In this document: piece by piece, positions 12,001 through 25,455 of the stretch | Position numbering within the stretch: position 1 is the first letter of the stretch | Layout: each line of letters opens with the position of its first letter | Position numbers and translations under genes: made by a program | NCBI RefSeq assembly: GCF_905220415.1 | Contig: NC_059544.1 | Location: 312,501-376,500, forward strand | DNA length: 64,000 nucleotides | DNA from: Colias croceus | Taxonomy: Eukaryota > Arthropoda > Insecta > Lepidoptera > Pieridae | Direction: 5' to 3' | Notes under the pieces: generated by a model | Databases searched by the model: none | What the model was told of the DNA's origin: nothing | What the model saw: only the letters and a program-made list of their open reading frames with translations

Positions 12001-12348
12001 ACGTCCTTTTCAATAATTGAAAAGGTGATATATTAATTTTAGTCGAAAATTAGATCCACACAAGTGTTCTTGTTTGAATTTGAAACAATATTATAATAAT
12101 TTATTTATTTCAGTACAGATATCCATACAAAATACTATTAAGATATTTACATAGAAACGAAGTACTTAGTTTTTTTTGTGTTTGCGACGAGAGTTAAATT
12201 ATTCTCTGAAAACATTACAAAATAGTCCAACTAGTTGGCGTCCCCTTTTTGATTTTGCTTAACTGTAATCATAGGTATATCAATTTTATAAATATTTTTT
12301 TAGCAAAACCTTGGAGAAGTTGCAAACAGTTTGAGATTATATCCAGGA
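9047..12348. other. Intergenic, with one MITE
   Basis: AT-rich. Apart from the MITE at 11430-11663, I see only short GTAGGTACC motifs and a possible LINE-tail fragment near 12097-12165. Confidence 0.5.
11430..11663. mobile_element. MITE with perfect 19-bp terminal inverted repeats
   Basis: GGTGCATTTACATCAAACG at 11430-11448 is the exact reverse complement of 11645-11663. The 234-bp element is non-coding and includes a short run of AGAGCT-like repeats. No clear target duplication, so the superfamily is open. Confidence 0.75.
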
Positions 12349-12720
12349 CTAGCTGCTCCGCGCGGTTTCACTCCCTTGGCTCCACCCCTGTTGGTCGTAG
12401 CGTGATGATATATAGCCTATAACCTTCTTCGATAAACGGGCTATCTAACACCGAAAGAATTTTTCAAATCGGACAAGTAGTTCCTGAGATTAGCGCGTTC
12501 AAACAAACAAACTCTTCGGCTTTATAATACACTAGCTGTTCCTCGCGGTTTCACCCGCATTGCTCCGCTCCTGTTGATCGTAGCGTGATGATATATAGCC
12601 TATAACCTTCTTCGATAAACGGACTATCTAACACCGAAAGAATTTTTCAAATCGGACCAGTAGTTCCCGAGATTAGCACGTTCAAACAAACAAACTCTTC
12701 AGCTTTATAATATTAGTATA
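12349..12720 (-). mobile_element. Two tandem family C Helitrons, minus strand
   Basis: Copies at 12349-12530 and 12532-12720. On the minus strand each reads ACTAATATTATAAAGC..., through GAACGCGCTAATCTC and a GGAGCGGAGC segment, to CTAG. The two differ at several sites, so the pair is not very recent. Confidence 0.75.
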
Positions 12721-15700
12721 CGGTGTATACCTATTAAACCTACCTAGATTAATTTTGCAATATTCAAATGCTTTAGACTAACTAGTGTACATAAGTACCT
12801 AGTATTAACTAATACTAAGCGTCTCTCAACAAATCCTTTTAGAAGTAGCAAACAGATAGAGTAACACGAAATCCTTTCTTTATTGAAAGTAAAGTAGTTA
12901 GATATTATTCCTTAGTTTGTAGCACTGCAAACGTATCTACACTTATGTATTGAGTATTGACGAAGCGATTTTAGTAAACAGTTTGAAAAACACTAGTGCA
13001 TCGAGTACGTATAAACCAGTATTTTTCCACAAAAACCTTGGGTCAGTAACAGTTTGAGGAGCACAGCATAGGATATTAAGGAATGTGACAACAAGCGGAG
13101 GGCCGTGTCGCGTCTTGTGGTGACGCAAGCGCCTATTGACGCAACAAACACTTATCCAATAAATAGACCATTATTTTTTATAGAGCAGTTATTCTTTAAT
13201 TCTGGTCGAGTGATATTCTGTTTTTCTACCGATGTTAGGGATAGGCGCCGCTGAAGTCGTAGTGGGTGCTGAAATATTTAAAGAAAGAATAAATACAATG
13301 CAATAATTACTTCATCTTTCGCTCCGGCTGTGCTCACTGAAAACCATTTGAAAACATACTTCTTTACTACAAGAACTGAAAAATTCGGAATCTGTTTCTT
13401 CGTTTATCTTTGACAAAGTACCTACAGAAACATAGAAGCTCATAGTTCTTAAATTAGAGAAATCAAGAGCTAGAAATAAAGACTTGGTAAATAACGGATT
13501 ACCTAATTTCGTTGATGAATAATAGCTCAGTAACTAAATTTGAATATATATGTAATTGCAATTGGAATAAATAAAATATGTATACTGTATTGTATAACAT
13601 TGTTTTCTAATTATTTACATAAGAAAGCATAATGATGCACGATAGTTTTGTACAAAAATGAGACACAATAATTATTTTAAACAAATAATTTGACGTTGGT
13701 AACACATTTATTTAATTTTAAAATATAAAAATTCAATATGCTGTCTATCGTAAATTAAACACATCCAAAAATAGGCACATTGTAATTTGTATTTAAATGA
13801 AATGCAAACATTGAAAATTATTTTTATTCTTTTCATATTGAACATGTAAGTACAAAGAGCTAATTATAAGAATCAACAGTATTTGTTTGTACAAAATACG
13901 CAATCAGCGGCCATTGATACTTATTGAGAAATAAATAATAATTTTAAGAAGCCAAGTTCGGGTCAGTCCGATTAACCTGCGCGTGCGCACCTAATGGAAT
14001 AACTGTGTACTAATTAACAGATTGTACACTCTAGTTGCATGATGTGATATTTTCGATCTTTTTTATCTACTTTAATGTTATTTAATTAAATAATGAACTT
14101 TGTTAACAAGTTAACAAGCTATGTAGCAAAGCCTTTGTAACAAACAAATGAACTGCGGTCGGATGAAATAATATTCAAATTCTGAACGAATCTGGCGATG
14201 TAATTTGGCAAAGATAAACATTCTACTCATGAGTATGAAGTCGCAGAATAGAACTAGTAATAAGACCACGTTTTAATAAGATATGAACGTTAATAGATTT
14301 AAAAACTACTTCAAAGAAAAGTTCCCAATGGTTCACATACACGCACACACACTTCAGTCTAGCACTCACACACAGCCGCTTGTATTGCGATGGTATCAGA
14401 TGTCAACGACGCCTAATGCACCAACATTAAAAACGAAAAGCCTATACATCGGATCTGACAAATTTTCGGACAACAATACCGCACAGAATGATATAAGGGT
14501 TAAAGGAATTGACAAACATAATTTTTCATATAACAAAACGTTTGATACGCGAAAATAGGCCTTATTGTAAAGCACATAAGGTGGTGTGCAGGTATTTGGT
14601 AGGGTAAATGCAGTAGTTGCGGTATAGTACAGGGCTATAGAAGGCGGCGCGTTTGATGGCGTGTCGGATGTCTCAATCGAAGGCTTTGCCGCACCGCCAG
14701 ATCCACTCCCACACTAGGCGGATTCTGCACCGTTTTTTTTATCAATAATTCATAATTCTCCTTCATTGAGTAGCGTTAAGGGATTACGTTAAAAAGGAAG
14801 ATTCAACTTGTTCAAGCTGTTATGTTTTTGTCGTCACTTCTTCTATAATACTTTAATGTACACGAATGATACTTATCAATTATCGCGTGAGGTTTACCGC
14901 CGACTGGAATACGTGTTGATTGAATTATTTTTGAATGTTAAGTACTTTAGGGTTTTTTATTTATTTTTTTAATAGTTTATCCGAAAATGTGATTTATATA
15001 CTTATCATTAAATGACTTCAATAAAGTATAATTCTCATATCGTTCCATCTACATCTTGTTGAATAAGTTTTTCGTAATTTCATTGTCTTTACATACTCTG
15101 AACTTGTGAATTAAAAACTTATATTCCACGCGATTAAATTCATTCTACAGGTTACTTCACAATTATTACAAGTGCAACTCATTAATTCGAATTAAAAATA
15201 ACTACAGATAAAACATGACAATGTACAAAACCGTTCATAAATGACATAATTAGACATTTGTCAGTAGGGGTCTATTGCTGGTTATTTATTATTTACTGCG
15301 ATAGTGTTAAAAGCACGTCCAAACACACATGCCGTCACGGCTCCGGGAGAATAATCGCGTCTCGTAAATCACACGTGTTGAAAGGGTTCATGATGACAAT
15401 TGTACCCCTTTACCCTATTGTGAGTGATAAGGGAATTTGAACTTTATTATGTGGTGGGAAGGCTGGTTTTTGTAAGCCGGTGTGGAATAGTTATACAGTG
15501 GTCTTTACACTAATCGTGTTAATGTATCTTTATTCCTTATTAGTAAAGTTTTTTTTATTGTTTGGGAAATAGGATTTTCCTGTACGTGATATGCCTTGCG
15601 AGCGTATTTTATTGAGAAGACAAAGCTTTTGAATGAAAAGTGAAAAATTTATGATTGTTTATTTTTTATTTCTAAGTTTTAAGTTTTCACATTGCTGCTC

Positions 15701-17689
15701 TTTTTATAATTAATCCAAAAGCTTGTATCGTAATTTGTTTTGCATAAAAACGAATTGTAAAATTGCACACTCAAGTACTAAATGGTACTTCGATCGACAA
15801 AGCCTACACATAACGCTACATTGTGCGCAAGTAACCGGAGCCCTACAAGTTAAAGGTTAACAAAACAGGCAGGTCATTCACATAACCACTGAAGCAAGTA
15901 GCCCATCTCAACCAGAATCGAACTCTGTACCTCACAGTAATCTCTCTCGACAAACCCAGTAAGCCGGAAAGCGCAAATTATACAACAAAGACCTGAAACA
16001 TCTGCGAATTCAGCCATCTTGGTTTTTGGTTTTGCGCGCGAAAAGCGCTCGTAGTGTGTTGGAATATGACGACGATATATTTGATATCAGATATGTTTAA
16101 TAAATGCAACAGGGCGGATGGATCTCAAGTGCTTGCGGTGGCCATGGCTTTTGTGATCACGAATATTGATTTAATAACGAAAAGAAAATTTTTAAACAAT
16201 TAACTCGTAAAACGATCTTAAATTGAATTGGGAACTACAAATGAATGTGATTTGAAAAGCTGACTTCATCTAAATTTTAAATACCAGCTTGCTACTCACA
16301 AAAACATCACAATCATCATCATGATATGAGCTACCTATTTGAGAATGTTATCCCCACAACGAATTAAAGTCCAATATATAAGGTTTGTTCTAATTGAAAA
16401 ACATAAGAAACGTCATAATTTAAAACAAACTTAATAATGATTAATGACACTAATATTTTTGAGAATAAAACCAATTGTCATCGCGATGAGACGGTTGTCC
16501 GCAATTTTTTTTTTATTATAATATTGACTAATTAGTGAATATATGAATTAAATAGTTAGTATATTAAATGATGGTAACCCTATTAAGTTTAGCAACATGG
16601 TTCAGATCAAGTGAGCTTAAAACCCTGAAATATCCAGCCTTTAGGCCATCTGTAAACGAGATAAAAAAACTACACACTAAAACAATATATGAATTTATTC
16701 AGAATCTATTATAGTAAGTAAACATAATAATATTATGTAAACATGTTACAGACATGTTCAATTACTTAATGACGACATTCAAATATAAGCCAATTACGCA
16801 AGTATCTAATCTATATGCAAAATGTTTTACATACTTAAAAATCAACTTAACAATTAATATTTATTTAAAGCAACGCAAAATTTTGTTTTATTTACAAAAG
16901 TGGAATGTTATTTTTGAATGGGTCGCATTATATAAGTATAATCGGTAAATAATCGATCAATCGGTAATGAAGTAGGTACAGCTTTCTACTGTACATTAAA
17001 ACTCGCGCGTTTTCATCGCTCGTGCGTTACCAGCCTTAAACCATACGCCACTACAATATTCACGGATTATTAAGCACAACCCTTGCTCTTAAACGTTTTA
17101 AAGGATTTAAAAAAATCTTTAAATATCGCTATCATAGAGCACTTGAAAAGATGTTAAAAGATACGGATTATTTCACCAAATAGTTCGCTTGGGTAATTCG
17201 TTTGTGAAATTTAACAGTAATCATATTGTGTTTTATACTAAGTGGTAGTTATTGTGCTACGTCCTTTGTTAATATTAAATTAATATCCCTTCTTGGATAC
17301 GTTTTTTACCCTTTTTAGTAAGGAGATACGGAACAATGTGGTTGAATGCAAATCTTCTTATATTTTTTCAACGCAAACGATGATGTTGATTCAATAAGGT
17401 CTGAAAGGGAATTAATAGGTACAATAATAAGGTTAAAATATTAAATATTTATGAGGTTATTTTCTTTTTCCCTACATTACCTACTTTTCTGAGGTATCTA
17501 CTAGGTAGGTACCTACCTACTGATTTATGAGAATGACGTGACTTATTATTGTAATTTTAATTCAAATCGTATTCATTTCTATATTTAGAATAGTTAACGA
17601 ACAACAATTGTACACATATAGGTACCTATATAGGTAAATAAACTTTATTACATTCTTGTGTGAAACTGAATTTTGAGTATTTTTTTAAG
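12721..17689. other. Gene-free, candidate regulatory DNA
   Basis: Includes an NRF1-like palindrome at 13978-13989, a GC-rich block at 14630-14732 followed by a T8 run, and a GC-richer patch at 15308-15380. A 91-codon frame at 14283-14558 has no sign of selection that I can see. Confidence 0.4.
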
Positions 17690-18120
17690 AATAAAAAAAA
17701 TCGATCACTAGGCGGGATTCGAAAGATAGAGGCGAAGGGCGCGGCTTCGAATTCCGCCTCGTGAATAAAATTTCTCATTTATAAAGCATTTGAATGCAAA
17801 AATATCAAGCTGTTTGTCACTCATAGAAAGAGCGTTTTTTCAGGCGATCTCAAATCTCGAATCTCGTGACTCATAAAATCCAGAAATGAAAGTCCTTTAG
17901 CCATTATACGATGCCATTAGCAATTACACAAGTAGTTATAACACACAATGGCCATAGCACCGAAACACCGCTCCGACACTTATCCGGGCCCGCTATCTGC
18001 GCCTCTATCGGAACGATGACGGCCGTTGTTTGTATATCGATTAATTAATAAATCGAGTCGGAATCGAGACATCGAGATGCATCAGAATACGCCGCCTCTA
18101 ATTGAGGCACGCCGCACAAA
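17690..18120. promoter_or_regulatory. Candidate slp enhancer, motif-dense and GC-richer
   Basis: Less AT-rich than its surroundings. It holds CATTTGAATGCAAA (Sox/POU-like, 17787-17800), ACAATGG (Sox, 17945), TGTTTGTA (forkhead, 18027-18034), TAATTAAT (homeodomain, 18041) and the palindrome GCCTC-TAATT-GAGGC (18094-18108). Inference from motifs only. Confidence 0.3.
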
Positions 18121-18943
18121 GATATCGAATACAAACATCGATTTTACTGACGCGGGCCAACTTTAGAACCAAATTGGAACTTATCACAAAGCAGCAAGGT
18201 GCAAGCCTGAAGCGGTGCCTCAAAAGGATGTTTAGAAAAAAGATAACGCAGAACACTAAATGCCGAGCATTTTACCTGTCACATTATTAAAAAATAAATA
18301 GCCTAGCCTCGTCTGGGAATCGATAGTTTTTTGATTAATGGAGGTTAAACTCGATTATCTTGTTGGCGATACAACGGCGTGATTGATTGATGGAATCGCG
18401 AAACGTTTAACTTGTAAAATATACGATATTAAGCGATGGGTAATTAATTTTGTGTTTCTTCGTTTTGTAATTTGTGGTGAGAGATAGATGATGTTGGCGT
18501 ATTTCATCTTCATTTTCGGTCATAACTTTAGTGTCGATAAATACATACTATCTGTTTCATGTACCTACCTACTTACACAGATTGTTTTACTTAGGTATAT
18601 AGAACAAGTAATAAAAACAACTGATATGCTTACATGTGAGCAACGCATGTGAGTAATGAAATAAATGAAATACCTATAATTTTATTAATTTAAGTACCTA
18701 TCTGTAACTTTACACCTAAATAATAAATACACACACAGACACACACGTACACGTATATTTAAAGAAAGAATCAAGTAGGTGTGTAAATATAAAGTGTAAA
18801 AGTGTACCCTTACGTTGAAACTTCTAAGCTGTCTCCTGTAACCTGCGCATGCGCATCCGGCTGAATGGAAATTGATTTTATATAAACTAATATTTCCTGT
18901 TGACGTTTCACTGCAGCCTGTAGAAAGTAAAGCATATAGGACA

Positions 18944-19150
18944 CTAGCTTTCCGCCCGCGTTATCAAAGAATAGTTCCCGTTCCTGTGAGATTTCCGGGA
19001 TAAAACCTATCCTATGTGTTAATCCAAGTTACCCTCTATATGTGTGGTAAATTTAATTGTAATCGGTTCAGTAGTATTTGCGTGAAAGAGTAACAAACAT
19101 ACACACACCATCCATCCTCACAAACTTTCGCGTTTTATATATTAAGTAGG
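18944..19150 (-). mobile_element. Family D Helitron, minus strand
   Basis: CTAG at 18944-18947, then the family's GC-rich end, then TTCCCGTTCC and the TCAGTAGTATTTGCGTGAAA block, ending near an AT-rich 5' tip at about 19150. Confidence 0.65.
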
Positions 19151-21100
19151 AAGGAAGTAGAATTTTTATCTGGCTTGTAAAATGTGTACAGTTTTCCACA
19201 AATAAGACATTGCAACGCTGTGCAACGAATCCGCGGTTAATAACAAAAAATTGCACATCTATTCGCAATCTATTCAGATTGAAATGCACTTACGCCCGCA
19301 TTGTAACGCAAAGTTATGTGTTTCCATGGTTTTGTTACCCGTTCCCAATTCCCACCTGTCGGAGCTTCCCATAAAGTGCAGAATCGGCGCCTTTTGACAC
19401 CAAACCCGATCGAAAGACGATATGCACCTACCTCTTTGTTAAGTTTAAAACCTATATGTTAGACAACGCGGTTTGTAAAAAGTGTACGAAAAGATATATT
19501 CACTTTGTTGCGATGTTAAAGGCTTAGTGCGTGGATAATGTTTCAGTAACATTGTTAACCTTTTTTGATTGGGTTGATTCTTGCTAAAAAGTTTCGGTCA
19601 CACGCAGTGTGCTCTATAAGATTTTTTTAATATGATAAAGTTTTTTACTAGTGATGTAAAATTAGCAAAGCAAAGGTTAAAGTAGCAATTCATTTTTGGC
19701 TTGTGGTTCTTGATAATATTTCCAAGTCTAAATATCTCCTCTTCTTTTATGCCCAATTTTCTATCAACCTTATGAATAATTATGGTTATCTATTGGATTT
19801 TCGTTTGTTTATTGTTGTTGTGTATATACGTATGTCTTGATAAAGATTTTTTCTTTAGTAAGGAATATTATAAGGCATTCTGGAAATGCATCAACGTTGG
19901 CTAACTATTTTGAGCACTTATGCGTATAAACCACAGGGCATTTCGATCATATTATAGAATCATAATATACTTATTATTTATACTGAAGTAATAATTATAA
20001 GTTGTTTATACGATTTTAAACAAAACCCAAGTCCTGCAAAGTGAAAACTAAAAAAGGAGTGGCAGTAAGCTAATACATGGTGCTTGAATACGACTCGCGG
20101 GGTGTCGAGTTACGCTCGCGAGGTGTTGTGTGCGTGTTCGTCTGTTTTGTACACACTGAATGGCTAATTGTTCTTGTAATTATTCAATCGCACTTGGCGT
20201 TGGGTTTCATGGTGGCCTTTTGGCAGGTTTTAATGAAAGCGTGGTCTGCTTTTTCGCGGATTGTCTATTTATGGGTCTCAATGGGTATTGTTTTAGTGTA
20301 CCTTTTTTGGCAACGTTGAGCAGTGTTTAACCGACTGTGAAAGAGACGTTATGGTTACACGATACGAACTTTTTAAAGTGTTTTTCTATCTGGTCTTCCA
20401 CTTCTGGGCTAGTCTTTATAATGCCTGAATCGATAAGCTTCTGCTTTTACCCCGGCACAATTGTCACAGCTTTTCATTGGAAATAGATTTATATTATATT
20501 ACATAATACACCATGACGTAGTAGTCTATTGATGTCTGGAGCAAAATATATTTCTATACTAACTAGCAAATAGTATAGTATAGTAGAGCGTAGATCATTC
20601 AGGTATCACAGGTGACTGTGAAAAGAAAAACAAATGAAAAGAACTCATATCTTACTTATCGGAGGCTGCGTGTGCGCACACCGACACGCTCGTCTTCGAT
20701 ATCGATTTTATGATACCTTCAGCTAGTTTTGGTGCAACTATATCTTTGTAAATGTTGTTATGATTTTATTTAAAATATTCGGATGGCTCTTTTTTTAGAT
20801 GTCTTAATAGAATTTTTCATAATATCCGATTCTTTTTATGTCAGTATAACATAAATTACATTTTTTTCAGAACCTACTATGCCCTAAGACTACGCCACTA
20901 GCAAATATGAATAAAATTAATACTACGTATTGGCTATGTGCGAAGTGGGTGGTAGGGAACGGCAAATCGACCGTAGCTCACGACGTGGCAGAAATGTGAA
21001 TTAATTCTGGGCTGTCATGTGTCAAATTGCTTTTATTTATTAATTTTCTTAACTTCCTTTATAATTTTAAGTAAAAACATAAAAATTAGCGATATGGGTC

Positions 21101-21257
21101 ATAAGTAAATGCTATGTCGTAAATTGTAAAAATGGGAAAAACAGTTCCTGCAAGTTTAATTCGTTTCCAACATCAAAGGGGACATTACAGCAAAGACAAA
21201 AATGGATAGCTGCTGTGAAGAGAAAAAATTATTTTTCACCAGGAAGAAAATCGCTAG
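21101..21257 (+). pseudogene. THAP zinc-finger first exon, start codon lost
   Basis: The frame reads CYVVNC, then FNSFP, QKWIAAVKR and NYFSPG. These match the THAP pattern in order: two zinc cysteines, an F-x-x-F-P turn, the invariant Trp, and a Pro before the exon end. It stops at a consensus donor, AG|GTATAA (21258), where THAP genes often split. Where the ATG should stand, three codons before the first Cys, the sequence is ATA (21101-21103), and a stop lies shortly upstream. The remaining C-x2-H half was not found nearby. THAP domains occur in host regulators and in P-element-like transposases, so this may be a relic of either. Confidence 0.6.
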
Positions 21258-22299
21258 GTATAATATACACACTCACTTTTTCCACTATTTTTTTCAATTT
21301 CGTTGAAAAACTAGTCGAAAATCAATATCACAAAAATATCTTCTCATCTTCTAGTTGACATCAGTTGAAATGATTTGACAGATGACAAGTCCTGAATAGT
21401 TGCGGCCACTAGGGGCGCTGTCATCGCGCACACAACGAATAAAAATATAAGATTTTCATTTTTTCTTTATCACGGATAACCGCGGTGAGAAAGCGACGCG
21501 AGGTAAGTAATGGTGTACAAAATTACAAATATATTTGAAATCAACGCATCCAAACCCGTAGAATGGGTAATGATATATTAAAGCGAACCGAATGACATGA
21601 AAACTGTTTTATACGATCCCACTGTCCCGAACCCACTGTCAATCGAACACGCGTCGGTACACACCACTGAACTATCGGACTTTGCTTTTACGTCCTTGAG
21701 ATTAATTAATAACTTCGATTAGAGTTTTGAATGAAGCCGCTGCTTGAGATATTTGTTTTTATCGAATGATAAAATATATAATCATGACGTTTAAATAAAA
21801 AACGCAAGCAATTTCGAAAAAAGTCGCAATGGTTTTCTTTGTACAATAGGAACCACTAACAGCCTACAGGGTTATTATTGTTTTATTAATAGGATGTTGG
21901 AATGTTATAAATTAATTTAGGTAATTATTGCAATCCAACATCCTTGAATGAATCAAAGTATTAGTCCACAGAGAGTTTATTTTGGTTTAGTATTTCTATC
22001 ACTTACGCAAATAAGTGACATTGCATGAATGAATTTCCTTCTTGTGAATGAAAATTGTAATTTGTGTTAATTTAATGCAGTTATTTTTGTGGTCAGATTT
22101 ACACTACCAGTATTATCAGCCAGAGCAAATAACATCAAGGAAAATTGTAAGGTAATATCACAGACTAATAATAATGTACCTACTACGTGTAGTTATGTAC
22201 AAGTAATGTAAATTGACTCATTTCTTAATTTTTTTTTTGTAATAAATGTCGATCAATGATTTGACTGCATTTAAAAACATGAATTTGGGATATTATCGG

Positions 22300-22396
22300 A
22301 ACACATAGGATAGGTTTTATCCCGGAAATCCTACGGGAACGGGAACTATGCGGGTTTTTCTTTGAAAACGCGGGCGAAGCCGCGGGCGGAAAGCTA
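22300..22396 (+). mobile_element. Family D Helitron 3' fragment
   Basis: Only the last ~95 bp is recognisable: the GGATAGGTTTTATCCCGG block and GCGGGCGAAGCCGCGGGCGG. The final CTAG is altered to CTATAG. Confidence 0.6.
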
Positions 22397-23964
22397 TAGT
22401 TTATTATAAGGGTTTCTATACCGATTAACGTGTTCCGAGTCAGCTATGTACAATATGAAACCTAGGTAATATATCGAAGAAGTCATAAATAACGAATAGA
22501 TCGGTATCAGTGAGGTAAAGCAGAGAGTAGCGGTCCGTTCGCTTGTTTTGCAATTAGCCCAATTTATTTACAAAAGAATTATGTTTTTCATAGAGTTACT
22601 ATGTTTAGATATCCTATCTTAATTTTTTTTGTGTTTTTTTTAAATTTTTACTTCTTTTTCTAATATAATATTTTTAAGTTTGAATTTTTAGCATTTACAT
22701 CTCCTTACCCAACATTGTCAGACTGAAAAATAACTTGTTTTTGTAGTCTTTATTGTCTTTTATTGGCGCCTCTAGAACTATTTAAGAAAGCGTCTTAAAA
22801 AACTAATATTTTTTTATCCTTTGTAAGATTGTAACTAGGTATGTTAATCCCAAAAAATAAATTAAAATACTTTCACCATTTTGACTTATCGGATAAAGAT
22901 TTTCAAAACTTACAATGGAGATAGGATACGTGTTGATTTTAAGTCTCAAACTGAGACAAACACAAAACAAAAACAAACAAAAAATAAATAAATTCGTCTT
23001 AGGGCCGCGTCTAATCCCACTTTGCTCTTTAACGATAACCAAACACAAGAACGGACGATTATCGGCTGTTAATCTCAAATTATATTATGCACCTTATTGC
23101 AGTGCGATAAAGTGCATTTTAAATGTGTAATCATCGAAATGTTTCTAATAATTAGTTATCATCGATCATCTGAGGTTGCCCATATTAATAAAGATATCCA
23201 ATGCCTTCGATACAGTTGTGAGAAACAAAAGTAAACCTTATCGTCTATGATAGAGGGTACATTATTCCTTGTGTATTTGCAAGGGCGGCGAGATCAAAAG
23301 GCATACTGTATCGTTACAGGCAAAACCAATTGCGTGACAGCCCGCTCCGGGGACAAATAGTAGAAAAAAATATCAAAATGTTTAGTCATTTTTTAAAGAT
23401 GCGTCTCGATAATACGCGAAATGATCGGGAGAGACAGCGTGAAGGCAAATTATAATGTATCGACTTGATTTTAAATCGAGCTGAGGTTTAATTCAAATGT
23501 GTCAATGGTTATTCAAAGTTTTAAGGAAACTTTTCTTTCAGAGGATCAATGATGGATATTTACAAATTTTTATAAATTTTAAACATCATGGTTTATTTTT
23601 CACTACATGTGCATAACATAATATTTTTACCGAGGCTGAAAATAAAATATACTGAAAATTCACACAATATCAAATTTTTTGTGTTTAAATATGCTCCACA
23701 TTCATTATTATCTTTATTGCATTATAGGCATAGGTAATTACAATTAGCCTTATACAAAGAGGAAAATTATTGAAGTCAACCAATTTCATTCATATAAAAC
23801 AATTTATGCAAGTAATGTTATTGTATTTAATTTAATTAATCTTTACCACAACGAATTTCCCTCACTTCCATGAAATACGATAATGAATGAATGAAGAGTC
23901 ATATGTTTATATAAGAGATTATTGTGGAATTGGGTTTAACCGCACTTGCTTTATATAATACCTA

Positions 23965-24300
23965 CTAGCGGTCCGCCCCGGCTTTGCCCGTGGTACATAT
24001 TTACGTTTTCTCTACATAAGAACCATCCTCGTACTTCAAGGAATATAATAAAAAAAGAATTATCGAAATCGGTTCAGCCGTTCACACGTGATGCCGTGAC
24101 AAGGCGAAACGGGTTTCATTATTATAAATATACTAGCGGTCCGCCCCGGCTTCGCCCGTGGTACATATTCACGTTTTCTCTACATAAGAACAATCCTCGT
24201 ACTTCAAGGAATATAATAAAAAAAGAATTAAATCGGTTCAGCTTTTCTAAAGTTATGCGCTTACCAACACATTTTGGGATTCATTTTTATATTATATAAA
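23965..24300 (-). mobile_element. Two tandem family A Helitrons, minus strand
   Basis: CTAG ends at 23965-23968 and 24133-24136, each followed by GCGGTCCGCCCCGGCTT and the rest of the family in reverse. The two copies have different tails at the 5' tip. A 117-codon open frame crosses both copies and is not a gene. Confidence 0.75.
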
Positions 24301-24530
24301 TATATTATATAGGTAGCTATAGATAGATGTGACTGATATTACAAATTACTTTTCCTCAATACATAGAAAACATTTTACACGAATTTGAATCTGAAATTAA
24401 ATGAATTGAATAAACAGTTTGTTACTTTGCTGTTGTAAAATCATCTATGATCATTCTATGATTTAGTTTTCTAAGTATGTAGGTACCTATTTATAAAATT
24501 AAAACAATTTACCAACACTTTCCATCATAA

Positions 24531-24891
24531 TATACAGGGTGGCTGAGTACGTAAAAATACTTATAAAATTCCAGACGCAGTTTTTTTCAAATAGATGAAT
24601 TCTTAAAACTCTATGTGTACACTGTACAGTTGTACACCCATAACAAGCAACCAGTCCAGATTTGCTATCAGCAAGTTGATTATGTTTTCATAGACAAAAT
24701 GCTCACATTAGCGAAGCGGTATAATATGCAGGCTGCGCGAAGCTAGAGAAAAGAACTTGGATTTTCAGGAAAAATTTGGCAAAAAATTTTTTGATGTAAT
24801 TTTGTTGTTTAAGTATTATTTTCGTGATCAGTGTATGCAAACCTACAAGTCCCTTCGCGCATAGTATACCAATAATGGGACATCCTGTATA
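24531..24891. mobile_element. Probable MITE with short TATACAGG termini
   Basis: TATACAGGGTG at the left and its near complement CATCCTGTATA at the right (one mismatch) bound a 361-bp non-coding segment. No internal match recognised. Confidence 0.45.
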
Positions 24892-25259
24892 CGTATAGTG
24901 TGTTCTTATGATGCCTGGAAGAGATGTCTTTAAAGTTGCCATTTGCGCATGTTCCTTTTTTTTAAATGCAGGAAAGTATGTCTGTTTTTCCTATTTGTAA
25001 TGGTGTACAATAGAGCGTTTCATTCATTCATTCAACAACTACATCACAATTAAATAAATAATTTTAATTTTTTGAATACGTTTGATATAAAACATCTACA
25101 TTTAGCAAGTCCACCAGCGCCCTCTATACGGCGAGTTCAAAGCGTAAACAAAACGTAAACACGAAGCGAGATGTTACAGTTAGTGAGCGCAGTTACCACC
25201 TGATTGATCGTCTTTGTGTACAGATGTGGCCAACCATTTGTGGCCAAACATCTATATAA

Positions 25260-25454
25260 TCTATACTAATATTATAAAGCTGAAGAATTTGCTTGTTTGT
25301 TTGAACGCGCTAATCTCGGGAACTACTGGTCCGATTTGAAAAATTATTTCGGTGTTAAATAGCCCATTTATCGAGGAAGGCAATAGGCTATATATTATCT
25401 CACTAATACCAACAGGAGCGGAGCACTGTGGATGAAACCGCAGGGCACAGCTAG
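25260..25454 (+). mobile_element. Family C Helitron, complete
   Basis: Starts TCTATACTAATATTATAAAG after an A and ends GCACAGCTAG before a T. It lies just 3' of the stop codon of the candidate minus-strand exon at 25456. Confidence 0.8.
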
Positions 25455-25455
25455 T

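Larger units (their letters stand above)
19151..23964. other. Gene-free except for the THAP relic
   Basis: 19150-19440 is richer in GC and not repetitive, a possible enhancer. A CTCF-like CCACTAGGGGCGCTG lies at 21406-21420. An 80-codon frame at 20077-20319 encodes mainly hydrophobic residues and is probably chance. Confidence 0.4.

Noticed and set aside
14283..14558. 91-codon ATG-started frame
   Set aside because: No recognisable domain, AC-rich composition (CACACACAC) and no promoter or splice evidence.
20077..20319. 80-codon hydrophobic frame
   Set aside because: GT-rich DNA gives Val/Leu/Phe runs by chance; no supporting context.
23946..24299. 117-codon open frame
   Set aside because: It runs through two tandem Helitron copies, and the protein repeats itself accordingly.
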